Below are positions 39,731-47,978 of a stretch of 64,000 nucleotides of DNA, one piece after another. Made by a program: the position numbers and the translations under genes. Numbering within the stretch: position 1 is the stretch's first letter; each line of letters begins with the position of its first letter. Under the pieces are notes generated by a model, which was given only the letters and a program-made list of their open reading frames with translations, did no database searches and was not told the DNA's origin. Source of the DNA: Pseudomonas denitrificans (nom. rej.) (GTDB taxonomy: Bacteria > Pseudomonadota > Gammaproteobacteria > Pseudomonadales > Pseudomonadaceae); contig NZ_CP043626.1 in the NCBI RefSeq assembly GCF_008807415.1, positions 5,680,501 through 5,744,500 of the forward strand. Reading direction: 5' to 3'.

Positions 39731-41326
39731 TCAGGCCTTGCCCAGGCGCTTGGCCAGGGCGTCCGCGAGTTGTGCGGTGAGGCCGTAGACCGAGAGCTGC
39801 GGGTTGGCGCCGATGCTGGTGGGGAACAGCGAGCCGTCGTGGATCGACAGGTTCTCCAGCTGATGGTGGCGGCCGAGGCTGTCGCAGACAGACTGCTTCG
39901 AATCCTCGCCCATGGCGCAACCGCCCATCACGTGGGCGCTGCCCAGACGGGTGCGGTAGAGCTCCAGGCTCAGGCCGTCGATCAGCGAGTGGGCCTCCTT
40001 GGCGCTCTTCACATAGTCGGCATCGGCATGCAGCGGCAGCACAGCCTTGGCGCCGGCGGCGAACTGGATGTCGGCCATGGTGTGGAAGGCTCGGCGGATG
40101 CCGTCCCAGGTGTAGTCGGTCATCTGGTAGTCGAGCACCGGGGTGTCGTCGCCGCGCAGGCTGACCGAGCCCACCGCGCTGTCCGGATGGAAGCCGTCGC
40201 GCATCAGCGCCAGGATCACGTTGGTGTGCGGCAGCTGCTCCATGCGCAGTGCGTTGTCCTCGCCGAAGCGGCCGAGCAGGGTGGCGCTGAGCGCCGGTTG
40301 CAGCGGCGGGACTTCGAGCTTGTAGGACATGCGCCCGGTAGCGCCGTCATCCCACTGGAAGTGGTCGGAATAGATCGACTGCGGCGCGCCGTAGAAGGGG
40401 TTGATGACCTCGTCGAACAGGGCGGCGCTGAAGTTCACCGTGTGCAGGAAGGTGCGCTGGCCGACGCGGCCATTCGGGTCCGGCGCCTTGGAGCGCAGGA
40501 GGATCGCCGGGGTATTGATGCCGCCGCCGGAGAGCACGTAGTGACGCGCCTTGATGGTGATCTTGCGGCCGGTGGGGGCGACGCAGCGCTCGTCCATGGC
40601 CGAGCATTCCAGGCCACTGACCTTGTTGCCGTCGTGCAGCAGGCGGTCGGCGCGGGCGAGGAACAGCAACTCGCCGCCCTTTTCCAGGGTCGCCGGGATG
40701 GTGGTCACCAGCATCGACTGCTTGGCGTTGGTCGGGCAGCCCATCCCGCAGTAACCGATGTTCCAGCAGCCACGGACGTTGCGCGGGATGACCTTCCAGT
40801 GCAGGCCGAGTTTCTCGCAGCCATTGCGGATCACGTCGTTGTTGGCGTTGGGCGGCATGATCCAGGGCGCGACGCCCAGGCGCTGCTCCATCTTCTCGAA
40901 CCAGGGCGCCATCTCGGCGACGCTGTGGCCCTTCACGCCATGTTCCTTGGCCCAGTGTTCCAGGGTTGGCTCCGGCGTGCGGAAGCTGGAGGTCCAGTTG
41001 ACCAGGGTGGTGCCACCCACGGCGCGGCCCTGCAGGATGGTGATGGCGCCATCCTTGCTCATGCGGCCGATGCCTTCCTGGTAGAGGCTGGGGTAGGCGT
41101 CGGACTCCTGCATCTTGAAATCGGTGCTGGTCTTGAGCGGACCTTCTTCCACCAGCAGCACCTTGTAGCCGGCGGCGCTCAGGGCTTCGGCAGTGGTGCC
41201 GCCACCGGCGCCGGTGCCGACGATGACGACATCGGCTTCCAGGGTCAGGTCCTTGTCCAGGCGCGAGCCGTTGTGGACTTTCCAGCCGCGGGCCAGGCCC
41301 TCGGCGAACAGATCGGGTACGGGCAT
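39731..41326 (-). CDS. GMC-family oxidoreductase (membrane alcohol dehydrogenase type)
   Basis: A 531-residue FAD flavoprotein. The Rossmann motif ADVVIVGTGAGGGTTAEALSAAG is near residue 32, followed by ITILQGRAVGGTTLVNWTSS, GYCGMGCPTNAKQSMLV, ALSGGGI-type motif YVLSGGGINTPAILLRS and a C-terminal SIGANPQLSVYGLTAQLADAL. The same-length flavoprotein occurs in the gluconate-type operon at 18110, but this one has no cytochrome gene beside it. It follows the Tat-signal gene by 39 bases. An alcohol substrate is likely, since an aldehyde dehydrogenase is next door. This is inference. Confidence 0.9.
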   Translation of the reverse strand: MPVPDLFAEGLARGWKVHNGSRLDKDLTLEADVVIVGTGAGGGTTAEALSAAGYKVLLVEEGPLKTSTDFKMQESDAYPSLYQEGIGRMSKDGAITILQGRAVGGTTLVNWTSSFRTPEPTLEHWAKEHGVKGHSVAEMAPWFEKMEQRLGVAPWIMPPNANNDVIRNGCEKLGLHWKVIPRNVRGCWNIGYCGMGCPTNAKQSMLVTTIPATLEKGGELLFLARADRLLHDGNKVSGLECSAMDERCVAPTGRKITIKARHYVLSGGGINTPAILLRSKAPDPNGRVGQRTFLHTVNFSAALFDEVINPFYGAPQSIYSDHFQWDDGATGRMSYKLEVPPLQPALSATLLGRFGEDNALRMEQLPHTNVILALMRDGFHPDSAVGSVSLRGDDTPVLDYQMTDYTWDGIRRAFHTMADIQFAAGAKAVLPLHADADYVKSAKEAHSLIDGLSLELYRTRLGSAHVMGGCAMGEDSKQSVCDSLGRHHQLENLSIHDGSLFPTSIGANPQLSVYGLTAQLADALAKRLGKA

Positions 41327-41365
41327 CGGAAATCTCTCAGGCGAATTCTTGTTGTTCTGGTGACA

Positions 41366-41911
41366 TCAGATCTTCGGCGGTCCGGGATAGCCGCAGTGGC
41401 CCCAGGATTCCGTGCGGCCGTACCAGGCCATCATCACCAGTTGCAGCAGCGAGCTGTGGCCCATCTTCAGCAGGGAGATGAAGCTGTTCTGCCAGCGCTG
41501 CAGGAAGTTCTTCACGTCGTCCGCGCTGGCGTTGTCCCAGCTGCCCCAGATGCCGGTGAGCGGCCCTCGGGTGACCGGCAGGGCGAGCACGTCGAACAGC
41601 TGCACGGTGAGCTTGAGCATCTCCGGGGAGAGGTGGTTGAGGCTGTTGTCCAGGCTCTCGATGGTGCCCTTGACGGCCTCGGCCATGCGCTCGGCGGGCA
41701 CGGCGCCGGCCAGCATCACCGGGATCAGCGCACGCAGGAAGGGCATGTCGGAATCGCGCAGCACGGCGAACCCGCTGGCCGGGGTGCTGGCCGAACAGCC
41801 GCTCAGGCTGGCGGTGACGCCCGCCGTGGCGAGGAAGGCCCCGCCCAGCAGGCCGATCTTGAGCACGCCGCGCCGGGAGAGTCCCGGCGCGCTCAGGGAG
41901 GTGTCTGTCAT
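41366..41911 (-). CDS. Tat-signal small partner of the GMC oxidoreductase
   Basis: A 181-residue protein with twin-arginine signal (LSRRGVLKIGLLGGAFLATAG) and a possible lipobox (LSGC near residue 38). The mature part has SDMPFLRALIPVMLAGAVPAERM and LKLTVQLFDVLALPVTRGPLTG, like the small subunit of gluconate-type dehydrogenases. It may chaperone the flavoprotein through the Tat translocase. It lies between the aldehyde dehydrogenase and GMC genes. Confident as a gene, moderately so for role. Confidence 0.82.
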   Translation of the reverse strand: MTDTSLSAPGLSRRGVLKIGLLGGAFLATAGVTASLSGCSASTPASGFAVLRDSDMPFLRALIPVMLAGAVPAERMAEAVKGTIESLDNSLNHLSPEMLKLTVQLFDVLALPVTRGPLTGIWGSWDNASADDVKNFLQRWQNSFISLLKMGHSSLLQLVMMAWYGRTESWGHCGYPGPPKI

Positions 41912-41959
41912 TCTTGTTCTGTCACCTGTGTAGAGGGCACCTGTGGTGGAAAGGGCTGG

Positions 41960-43390
41960 TCAGCGGATGAACAGCTTGTAGACCAGCTTCTGCAGCGCCT
42001 TGCCGTAGGGCGGGTAGATCACCCGCGCGGCGTTGAAGCGCGGCTTGCTGAACACGCCCTTGGCCTTGGAGAAGGTCAGGAAGCCTTCGTGGCCGTGGTA
42101 GTGGCCCATGCCGGACGGGCCGACGCCGCCGAAGGGCATGTCGTCCTGGGCAACGTGCAGCAGGGTATCGTTCAGGCACACGCCGCCCGAATGGGTCTGG
42201 GCCAGTACGTGGTCCTGCTCGCGCTTGTCGTAGCCGAAGTAGTACAGCGCCAGCGGGCGGTCGCGCTCGTTGATGTAGCTGAGCGCCTGGTCGAGGTTCT
42301 GGTAGGGGATCACCGGCAGCAGCGGGCCGAAGATCTCTTCCTGCATGATCTTCATCTCGTCGGTCACGTTCAGCACCAGCGCCTGGGGCAGGCGGCGGCC
42401 CTGGGCCTGCGGGAACAGCGGCACGACGGTGGCGCCGCGGGCCTGGGCGTCGGCGAGGTAGCTGTTCAGGCGCGACAGCTGGCGCTCGTTGATGATCGCG
42501 GTGTAGTCGGGGTTGTTCTCCAGTTTCGGGAAGAAGCCCTGGACCACCTGGCGGTAGCTCTCGACGAACTCGTCGACGCGGTTCTGCGGCACCAGCACAT
42601 AGTCGGGCGCCACGCAGGTCTGGCCGGCATTGAGCGACTTGCCGAAGGCGATGCGCTCGGCGGCGTCCTTCATCGGCACGCTGGTGGAAACGATGGCCGG
42701 CGACTTGCCGCCCAGCTCCAGGGTGACCGGGGTGAGGTTCTCGGCGGCGGCGCGCATCACGTGCTTGCCAACGCTGGTGGCGCCGGTGAACAGCAGATGG
42801 TCGAAAGGCAGCTTGGAGAAGGCCACGCCCACATCCACTTCACCTTGCACCACGGCGACCAGGTCTTCGGGGAATACCTTGCCCAGCAGCTCTTTCAGCA
42901 CGCGGGCAGATTCCGGGGTGGATTCGCTCATCTTGATCATCACCCGGTTGCCGGCGGCCAGCGCTCCGGTCAGCGGGCCGATGGCGAGGAACAGCGGGTA
43001 GTTCCACGGCACGATCACGCCGACCACACCCAGCGGCTGGTAGATGACCTTGGCCGAGGCCGGCATGAACTGCATGCCGACGCTGCGGCGCGACGGTTTC
43101 ATCCACTTCTTCACGCGCTTGGTCGCGTAGTGCACGCCGTGCAGGCTGGGCATCACTTCGGCGAGCAGGGTCTCGTCGGCGGAGCGGTTGCTGAAGTCAC
43201 TGCTGATCGCATCGATGATCGCCTTCTGCTCGGTCACCAGCAGGTTGGCGAGGCTTTTCAGCCACTGGATGCGCTGGCCGGCGTCGGGCATCGGGTTGGC
43301 GCGGTACGCCTGGCGCTGGCGTTCGAGAAGGGTTTCCAGCTGACTGATCTGCTGCTGGGTCTGCTGCAGGTAGGCGATATCGGCAACCAT
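41960..43390 (-). CDS. calB: Aldehyde dehydrogenase, coniferyl-aldehyde type
   Basis: A 476-residue NAD(P)-dependent aldehyde dehydrogenase. The catalytic Cys259 is in SLNAGQTCVAPDY and the general base Glu225 in VTLELGGKSPAIV. The C-terminal GGVCLNDTLLHVAQDDMPFG and hydrophobic KLVYKLFIR are typical of the CalB/class 3 subgroup. Coniferyl aldehyde is the reference substrate; long-chain or other aromatic aldehydes are alternatives. The ATG at 43390 has an AGGAGC ribosome site. The divergent TetR gene probably controls it. Confidence 0.9.
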   Translation of the reverse strand: MVADIAYLQQTQQQISQLETLLERQRQAYRANPMPDAGQRIQWLKSLANLLVTEQKAIIDAISSDFSNRSADETLLAEVMPSLHGVHYATKRVKKWMKPSRRSVGMQFMPASAKVIYQPLGVVGVIVPWNYPLFLAIGPLTGALAAGNRVMIKMSESTPESARVLKELLGKVFPEDLVAVVQGEVDVGVAFSKLPFDHLLFTGATSVGKHVMRAAAENLTPVTLELGGKSPAIVSTSVPMKDAAERIAFGKSLNAGQTCVAPDYVLVPQNRVDEFVESYRQVVQGFFPKLENNPDYTAIINERQLSRLNSYLADAQARGATVVPLFPQAQGRRLPQALVLNVTDEMKIMQEEIFGPLLPVIPYQNLDQALSYINERDRPLALYYFGYDKREQDHVLAQTHSGGVCLNDTLLHVAQDDMPFGGVGPSGMGHYHGHEGFLTFSKAKGVFSKPRFNAARVIYPPYGKALQKLVYKLFIR

Positions 43391-43484
43391 GACGGGCTCC
43401 TGGCGCAAGCGTGGTGGGGAGGCTCTCGGATGATTCGCACAGGAATCCCGGATGCCTCGCGTTTTTATGCTGTCGCTGGTTTTT

Positions 43485-43500
43485 TAGAGCAATTGCTCTA
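43485..43500. promoter_or_regulatory. Perfect 16-bp palindrome, putative TetR operator
   Basis: TAGAGCAATTGCTCTA reads the same on both strands. It lies in the 245-base region between the ALDH and TetR genes, 95 bases from the ALDH start. TetR-family regulators bind such short palindromes and often repress the divergent gene. Confidence 0.6.
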
Positions 43501-43635
43501 GAGTGTCAATCAGCATGCCGGTTCCGCGCCGCCGGGCCCAGCCAACGAAAAGTTGGGCGAGCCCGACAGTTGTGTCAGGTGGTAGCAATCGGTGTACCTT
43601 TGCGTCCGCGCAATCCGCTTCGACGAGTTTTGGCA

Positions 43636-44289
43636 ATGGCACCACGCATCAACACCCGTGACCGCATCGCCCAGGCCAGCCTTGAGCTGTTCAATGCCCA
43701 GGGCGAGCGCAGCGTCACCACCAACCACATCGCCGCGCATCTGGGTATCTCGCCGGGCAACCTGTACTACCACTACCGCAACAAGCAGGTGATCATCGCC
43801 CAGCTGTTCGCCGAGTACGAAAGCCACGTCGACCAGTTCCTGCACCTGCCTGAGGGGCGCGCGCTGACGGTGGAGGACAAGACCTTCTACCTGGAAGCGC
43901 TGCTCGCCGCGATGTGGCACTACCGCTTCCTGCACCGCGACCTGGAACACCTGCTGGATTCCGACCCGGAACTGGCCGCCGGCTACCGCGCCTTCGCCCG
44001 CCGCGCGATGGACAACGCCAAGGCGATCTACCGGGGCTTCGTCGACGCCGGCATCCTGCAGATGGACGAACCCCAGCTCGAGGCCCTGACCCTCAACGCC
44101 TGGATCATCCTCACCTCCTGGGTGCGTTACCTGTGCACCACCCGTGAAGTAGCCAATGACCTCAGCGAGGTTCTGATGCGCCGGGGCATCTACCAGGTGC
44201 TGGCGCTGGAAAGCGGACACATCGCCCCGGCGTTCCGCGAAGCCGTGGCGGCGGTGTTCGACCGCTTGTACGTGCCGCTGGAAGACTGA
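43636..44289 (+). CDS. TetR/AcrR-family transcriptional regulator
   Basis: A 217-residue regulator. The N-terminal helix-turn-helix is in RDRIAQASLELFNAQGERSV and NHIAAHLGISPGNLYYHYRNK, typical TetR. The C-terminal ligand domain is helical. ATG 43636 is preceded by a GTTTTGGCA region without a strong ribosome site but gives the usual length. It is divergent from the ALDH-Tat-GMC operon and the intervening palindrome is its likely operator. Ligand unknown, perhaps an aldehyde or acyl-type molecule. Confidence 0.9.
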   Translation: MAPRINTRDRIAQASLELFNAQGERSVTTNHIAAHLGISPGNLYYHYRNKQVIIAQLFAEYESHVDQFLHLPEGRALTVEDKTFYLEALLAAMWHYRFLHRDLEHLLDSDPELAAGYRAFARRAMDNAKAIYRGFVDAGILQMDEPQLEALTLNAWIILTSWVRYLCTTREVANDLSEVLMRRGIYQVLALESGHIAPAFREAVAAVFDRLYVPLED

Positions 44290-44295
44290 TCTTCA

Positions 44296-44385
44296 GACGG
44301 CGGAGAACCGTGAACGGTTATCCGCCTTACGCTCAACCGTTACGTAGGGCGCATCACGCGCCAGCGTTATCCGCCGGCTGCTCGG
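44296..44385. repeat. GGCGGATAAC-type interspersed repeat (second copy)
   Basis: This stretch contains GGTTATCCGCC, TACGTAGGGCGCATCACGCG and AGCGTTATCCGCCGG. The reverse complement matches the repeat at 39611-39705. It lies between the convergent TetR and acetyltransferase genes and may act as a terminator. Confidence 0.72.
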
Positions 44386-44802
44386 TCAGGCATCCACCTG
44401 GCGGGGCCCCGGCACCCGTGGCCGGCGCAGGGCGATGCCATGACGCAGGAAGAACTCCTCCACGCCCTCGGTGGCATCGGTGTAGAGCGTGCGGTTCGGG
44501 TGATCGGCGAGGAAGCGCGCCATCAGCGCAAGGCCGATCCCGCGGGACTGGAAGCCCGGCAGCACGGCGATTTCCGCCAGCCAGGTGGTCTGCGCCGTTT
44601 CGCTTTCCGCGCGCAGCAGGCCGAGTACCTGATCACCGTCCATGGCCAGCAGGAAGTAGCTGGAAAACTCGTAGAGATCGCGCAGTTCCGCCGTGGTGCC
44701 GGGCGAGCCCCAGCCCACCGCGCGGTACAGCGTGGCGATGCCGACGCACTGAGCATCGCTCAGCGGTTCGTTGTGCAGAATCGTCAGCGGCGTGTCGTGC
44801 AT
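44386..44802 (-). CDS. GNAT-family N-acetyltransferase
   Basis: A 138-residue acetyl-CoA-dependent acetyltransferase of the compact GNAT type. The acetyl-CoA motif is in AEIAVLPGFQSRGIGLALM, with preceding strands FLLAMDGDQVLGLLRAE and the C-terminal FFLRHGIAL. ATG 44802 is preceded by GGAGC. Substrate unknown. It is convergent with the TetR gene and lies 82 bases upstream of the YheT gene end on the same strand as it. Confidence 0.87.
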   Translation of the reverse strand: MHDTPLTILHNEPLSDAQCVGIATLYRAVGWGSPGTTAELRDLYEFSSYFLLAMDGDQVLGLLRAESETAQTTWLAEIAVLPGFQSRGIGLALMARFLADHPNRTLYTDATEGVEEFFLRHGIALRRPRVPGPRQVDA

Positions 44803-44884
44803 GGCGGCGCTCCTTTCTGGCGTTTCCTTCCTGGTGCACCTTCAGTCTGCCTCATTCCCGCGTCCAGGGGCTGACCCAGCGCAG

Positions 44885-45880
44885 TCAGGCTTCCCGCCGT
44901 TCGCGCAGCCACTGCGGGATGCGCCGCTCCAGGTAATAGTCCGGGCGCCCGGGCGAGCCGCCGATGAAGCCGACATGGCCGCCATGGGGCAGCAACTCCA
45001 TCTGCGTCGAAGCCGACAGCTCGTCCAGCTGCGGCACGCTGTGGGCGTGGATGAACGGATCGTCGCTGGACTGGATGATCAGCGTCGGCACGCGGATACC
45101 GCCCAGGTAATAGCGGCTGGAGGCGCGCCGGTAGTAATCGTGCACGTCGGCGAAACCGTGCAGGGGCGCAGTCACCCGGTCGTCGAAGTCCCAGAAGGTG
45201 CGCATGCCGTCCAGCGGCCCGAGGCGTTCCAGCGCGGCGAGGTTTTCCGTGTGGCCGCCGGCGGCGAAGGCCTGGCGCTTGGTCTGCACATAGGCCACCA
45301 GCTCGCGCATGAAGTGCGCCTGGTAGACCCTGGAGAAACCGATGCCGATGCGGTCGGCGCACTGGTCCAGGCGGAAGGGGACCGACACCGCGACCGCGCC
45401 TTTCAGCGGGCAGCTGTCCGAGGCTTCGCCCAGGTACTTGAGCAATACGTTGCCGCCCAGCGAATAGCCCACTGCGTAGAGCGGCGCCATCGGCCGCTTG
45501 GCGCGGACGTGGGCGACCACCGAGGCGAGGTCTTCGCTGACGCCCGAGTGATAGCCGCGCGGCAGCAGGTTCGACTCGCCCGAGCAGCCGCGCCAGTTCA
45601 GCGCGACGCTGGCCCAGCCTTGCGCCGCCAGCTGTTGCTGCACGCCGAGGATGTAGTGCGAGGACGACGAGCCAGTCAGCCCGTGCAGCGCCAGCACCAG
45701 CGGCGCATCCGCCTCGTGCGGGCCGTGCCAGTCGAGGTCGATGAAGTCGCCATCCTCCAGCCACAGGCGTTCGCGCATGCGCTCGAGGCTGGGCGCCTTG
45801 CGTGCGAGCGAGCCATACAGGGTTTGCAGGTGCGGGCCGGGTAGCCACCAGGCGGGTTTGAATGGGGAGGGTATAGTCAT
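44885..45880 (-). CDS. YheT-family alpha/beta hydrolase
   Basis: A 331-residue cytosolic hydrolase. It has LHGLTGSSSSHYILGVQ and the nucleophile elbow GYSLGGNVLLKYL with the catalytic Ser; Asp and His are at SSDDPFIHAHSVP and LLPHGGHVGFIGG. It matches the YheT/Eht family of esterases, physiological substrates unknown. ATG 45880 gives the conserved FKPAWWLPGPHLQT; an upstream in-frame TTG at 45922 is less likely. Confidence 0.9.
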   Translation of the reverse strand: MTIPSPFKPAWWLPGPHLQTLYGSLARKAPSLERMRERLWLEDGDFIDLDWHGPHEADAPLVLALHGLTGSSSSHYILGVQQQLAAQGWASVALNWRGCSGESNLLPRGYHSGVSEDLASVVAHVRAKRPMAPLYAVGYSLGGNVLLKYLGEASDSCPLKGAVAVSVPFRLDQCADRIGIGFSRVYQAHFMRELVAYVQTKRQAFAAGGHTENLAALERLGPLDGMRTFWDFDDRVTAPLHGFADVHDYYRRASSRYYLGGIRVPTLIIQSSDDPFIHAHSVPQLDELSASTQMELLPHGGHVGFIGGSPGRPDYYLERRIPQWLRERREA

Positions 45881-45988
45881 CACGGATCGAATGGGGCCGA
45901 CGAATCGTGATAGTAACGCCAAGTCGGCCGTGCGATGGATGCCTCATGCCTCCGTCGTCAGGAAAACCCACGCAAAGGAGGGGATGGA

Positions 45989-46342
45989 ATGTGGAAGAAA
46001 ATCGCGGCGTTGAGCCTGCTGGTGTGGCTGGCCGCGTGCGGCGAACCGGTGCCGCAGGAGCACCGCTCCTACGTCGGCCTGTGGACCGCGCCGCAGATGA
46101 GCCTGCTGGTGACGGCGGATGGCCGCGTCGCCTACAAACGGGTGGCGGGCAGCACGTCGAGCTCCATCGAGGCACCGATCAAGAGCTACGAAGCCGACGG
46201 CTTCACCGTGGGCTTCGGTCCCTTCGATACGCACTTCAAGGTCTCGAAACCACCCTATCAGGACGGTAGCCAATGGAAGATGGTGGTCGACGGCGTGGAA
46301 CTGGTGCGCACCAGCACCGTCGATGTCGGCAAGTCCATCTGA
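45989..46342 (+). CDS. Small putative lipoprotein
   Basis: A 117-residue protein that begins MWKKIAALSLLVWLAACGEP, a short lipoprotein signal with lipobox LAAC and lipidated Cys17. The mature protein is beta-rich (YVGLWTAPQMSLLVTADGRV, WKMVVDGVELVRTSTVDVG). AAAGGAGG sits 8 bases before ATG 45989. No family known to me. It is 76 bases upstream of the Sel1-repeat gene on the same strand, perhaps co-transcribed. Confidence 0.82.
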   Translation: MWKKIAALSLLVWLAACGEPVPQEHRSYVGLWTAPQMSLLVTADGRVAYKRVAGSTSSSIEAPIKSYEADGFTVGFGPFDTHFKVSKPPYQDGSQWKMVVDGVELVRTSTVDVGKSI

Positions 46343-46418
46343 GGGCTGCTGAGCCTTCATTATCAAGGAGTCGGCCCTGGACGGCCGACCGATTCAATCG
46401 ACATGAGGATTGTCCCCT

Positions 46419-47414
46419 ATGTTCAGCCGTTGGCTGTTCCTGTCTGCGCTCTCTCTGGCCCTGCCGTCCCTGGCATGGTCCGATGGCGCTTCTTCAGATT
46501 TCAGCGATGAGGTGTCCAGCACCGAGCAGAGTGATCCGCGTGCCGAAGAGCTGTTCGCGGAATTCACCCGTCTGCACCAGGCCACGAAGACGGGCGAGCC
46601 GCAGGCCCTGTTCAATCTCGGTGCCTACTTCTATCAGCACCAGAACTACGCCGGTGCGCGCAAATGGTGGGGCAAGGCTGCCGAGGCCGGCTTGGCCCGC
46701 GCGCAGATCCAGTTGGCCATGCTCTATCGCGACGGCGACGGTGGTCCGCAGGACAAGGCCGAAGCGGCGCGCTGGTTCGCCAGGGCGGCCGAGCAGGGCG
46801 ACGCCGGCGCACAGAACGAGATGGGCGTCCTCTACTGGAGCGGCGAAGGCGTCGACAAGGACCGGGTCAAGGCCGGCACCTGGTTCGAGCGCGCGGCCAA
46901 GGCCGGTAGCGAAGACGCGGAGACCAACCTGGGCTGGTTCTACCTGGACGATTCGCAGGGAGTCTATGGCGCCGCCAGCGACGAAGAAGCTGCCCTGCTG
47001 GACCGCTACGCCGCCAGCCGCGAAAAGGCTTTCCAGTGGTTCTGCAAGGCGGCCACCCGGGGCAGCGCCCGCGCCCAGTTCAAGGTCGGCGAGGCCTACT
47101 GGAACGGTGCCGGTGCGGGGATGAACAAGTTGCAGGCGCGGCTCTGGCTGGAAAAGGCCGCACAGCAGCAGGACGCGGAAGCCATCGCCTGGCTGAAGAC
47201 TGCCGAGGACGCGGCCTGGTACACCCGCCTGGAAAACTGGGGCCACGCCGCGCTGGATGGCGAGCTGTCCGGCACTGCCGATTGCTCCGGCGCGCCGGAT
47301 CGCCGGCATGCCAATCGCGGTGTGGACAACGCCTCGCCTGAGCCGGAAGCCGTGGAGGCCAGCGCGGCCGACGCAGCAGAGGCAGTAGACGCGGCGGAGC
47401 CGGCGAGCCAATAA
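46419..47414 (+). CDS. Sel1-repeat (TPR-like) secreted protein
   Basis: A 331-residue precursor with signal peptide (LFLSALSLALPSLAWS). It contains multiple Sel1-like repeats of about 36 residues with the xAxxxLGxxYxxG pattern (FNLGAYFYQHQNYAGARKWW, LAMLYRDGDGGPQDKAEAAR, MGVLYWSGEGVDKDRVKAGT, VGEAYWNGAGAGMNKLQARL). These are scaffolds for protein-protein contacts, often in envelope or stress pathways. ATG 46419 follows GAGGATTG; an in-frame TTG 9 bases upstream has poor spacing. The C-terminus is Ala/Glu-rich and disordered. Confidence 0.87.
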   Translation: MFSRWLFLSALSLALPSLAWSDGASSDFSDEVSSTEQSDPRAEELFAEFTRLHQATKTGEPQALFNLGAYFYQHQNYAGARKWWGKAAEAGLARAQIQLAMLYRDGDGGPQDKAEAARWFARAAEQGDAGAQNEMGVLYWSGEGVDKDRVKAGTWFERAAKAGSEDAETNLGWFYLDDSQGVYGAASDEEAALLDRYAASREKAFQWFCKAATRGSARAQFKVGEAYWNGAGAGMNKLQARLWLEKAAQQQDAEAIAWLKTAEDAAWYTRLENWGHAALDGELSGTADCSGAPDRRHANRGVDNASPEPEAVEASAADAAEAVDAAEPASQ

Positions 47415-47420
47415 GGCTCG

Positions 47421-47975
47421 CTACCAGCCGAACTCGTCGGCCAGGTCCTGCGCGCGGCGGGCGTCGCCGAGCAGCGGCGTCAGCTCGTCGATCAGCTCGC
47501 GGCGGTACAGCGGGTTGACGCTGTAATCCTCGGCGAAGATGGCCTCGCCGGCGCCGCGCCACACTCGGGCGAAAGTGGCAAGGCAGGCGGTCATCTGCCA
47601 GAGTTCATCGAACATCGGCGCTGGGTCCCAGGGACCTCCGTGCTGGTCGAAGAGGATGCGGCCGGTGGAGCTCTCGAAGATAAAGGGATCGGCGCCCTGG
47701 TCCGCCACCACGATCCAGTCCTCGCTCCACCCTGCCAGCCGCTCGCCGGTCAGGCCGTGCCAGCGGTAGCCGGCCTGCTGTTTCCACAGCTTCGCCAGCG
47801 AGGGAATGAAGAACGGGTTGCCGGCGGTATCCAGGGTGCAGTCGCAGGGACCGACTCCACGGTAGAAGCGTTCCAGCTCGGCGGGCAGGGCAATGTCGCC
47901 GGCCCAGTCGCTGACGGGCTGCGCGAAGCAGCGTTCGTCCAGCGCCAGCAGCTGTTCGCGAAGGGCATCCGGCAT
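47421..47975 (-). CDS. SMI1/KNR4 (SUKH)-like protein
   Basis: A 184-residue protein with the SUKH-type core ALPAELERFYRGVGPCDC and a C-terminal part (WSEDWIVVADQGADPFIFE, WDPAPMFDELWQM). SUKH proteins include immunity proteins of contact-dependent and other toxin systems as well as regulators. No toxin gene is adjacent here. It lies 3 bases downstream of rsmD on the same strand, so it is probably co-transcribed with it and unlikely to be in a toxin cassette. Confidence 0.75.
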   Translation of the reverse strand: MPDALREQLLALDERCFAQPVSDWAGDIALPAELERFYRGVGPCDCTLDTAGNPFFIPSLAKLWKQQAGYRWHGLTGERLAGWSEDWIVVADQGADPFIFESSTGRILFDQHGGPWDPAPMFDELWQMTACLATFARVWRGAGEAIFAEDYSVNPLYRRELIDELTPLLGDARRAQDLADEFGW

Positions 47976-47978
47976 CCG

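Noticed and set aside
47421..47975. A toxin-immunity cassette around the SUKH-like gene.
   Set aside because: The neighbours are rsmD and a Sel1-repeat protein; no toxin or VgrG/Rhs gene is present.
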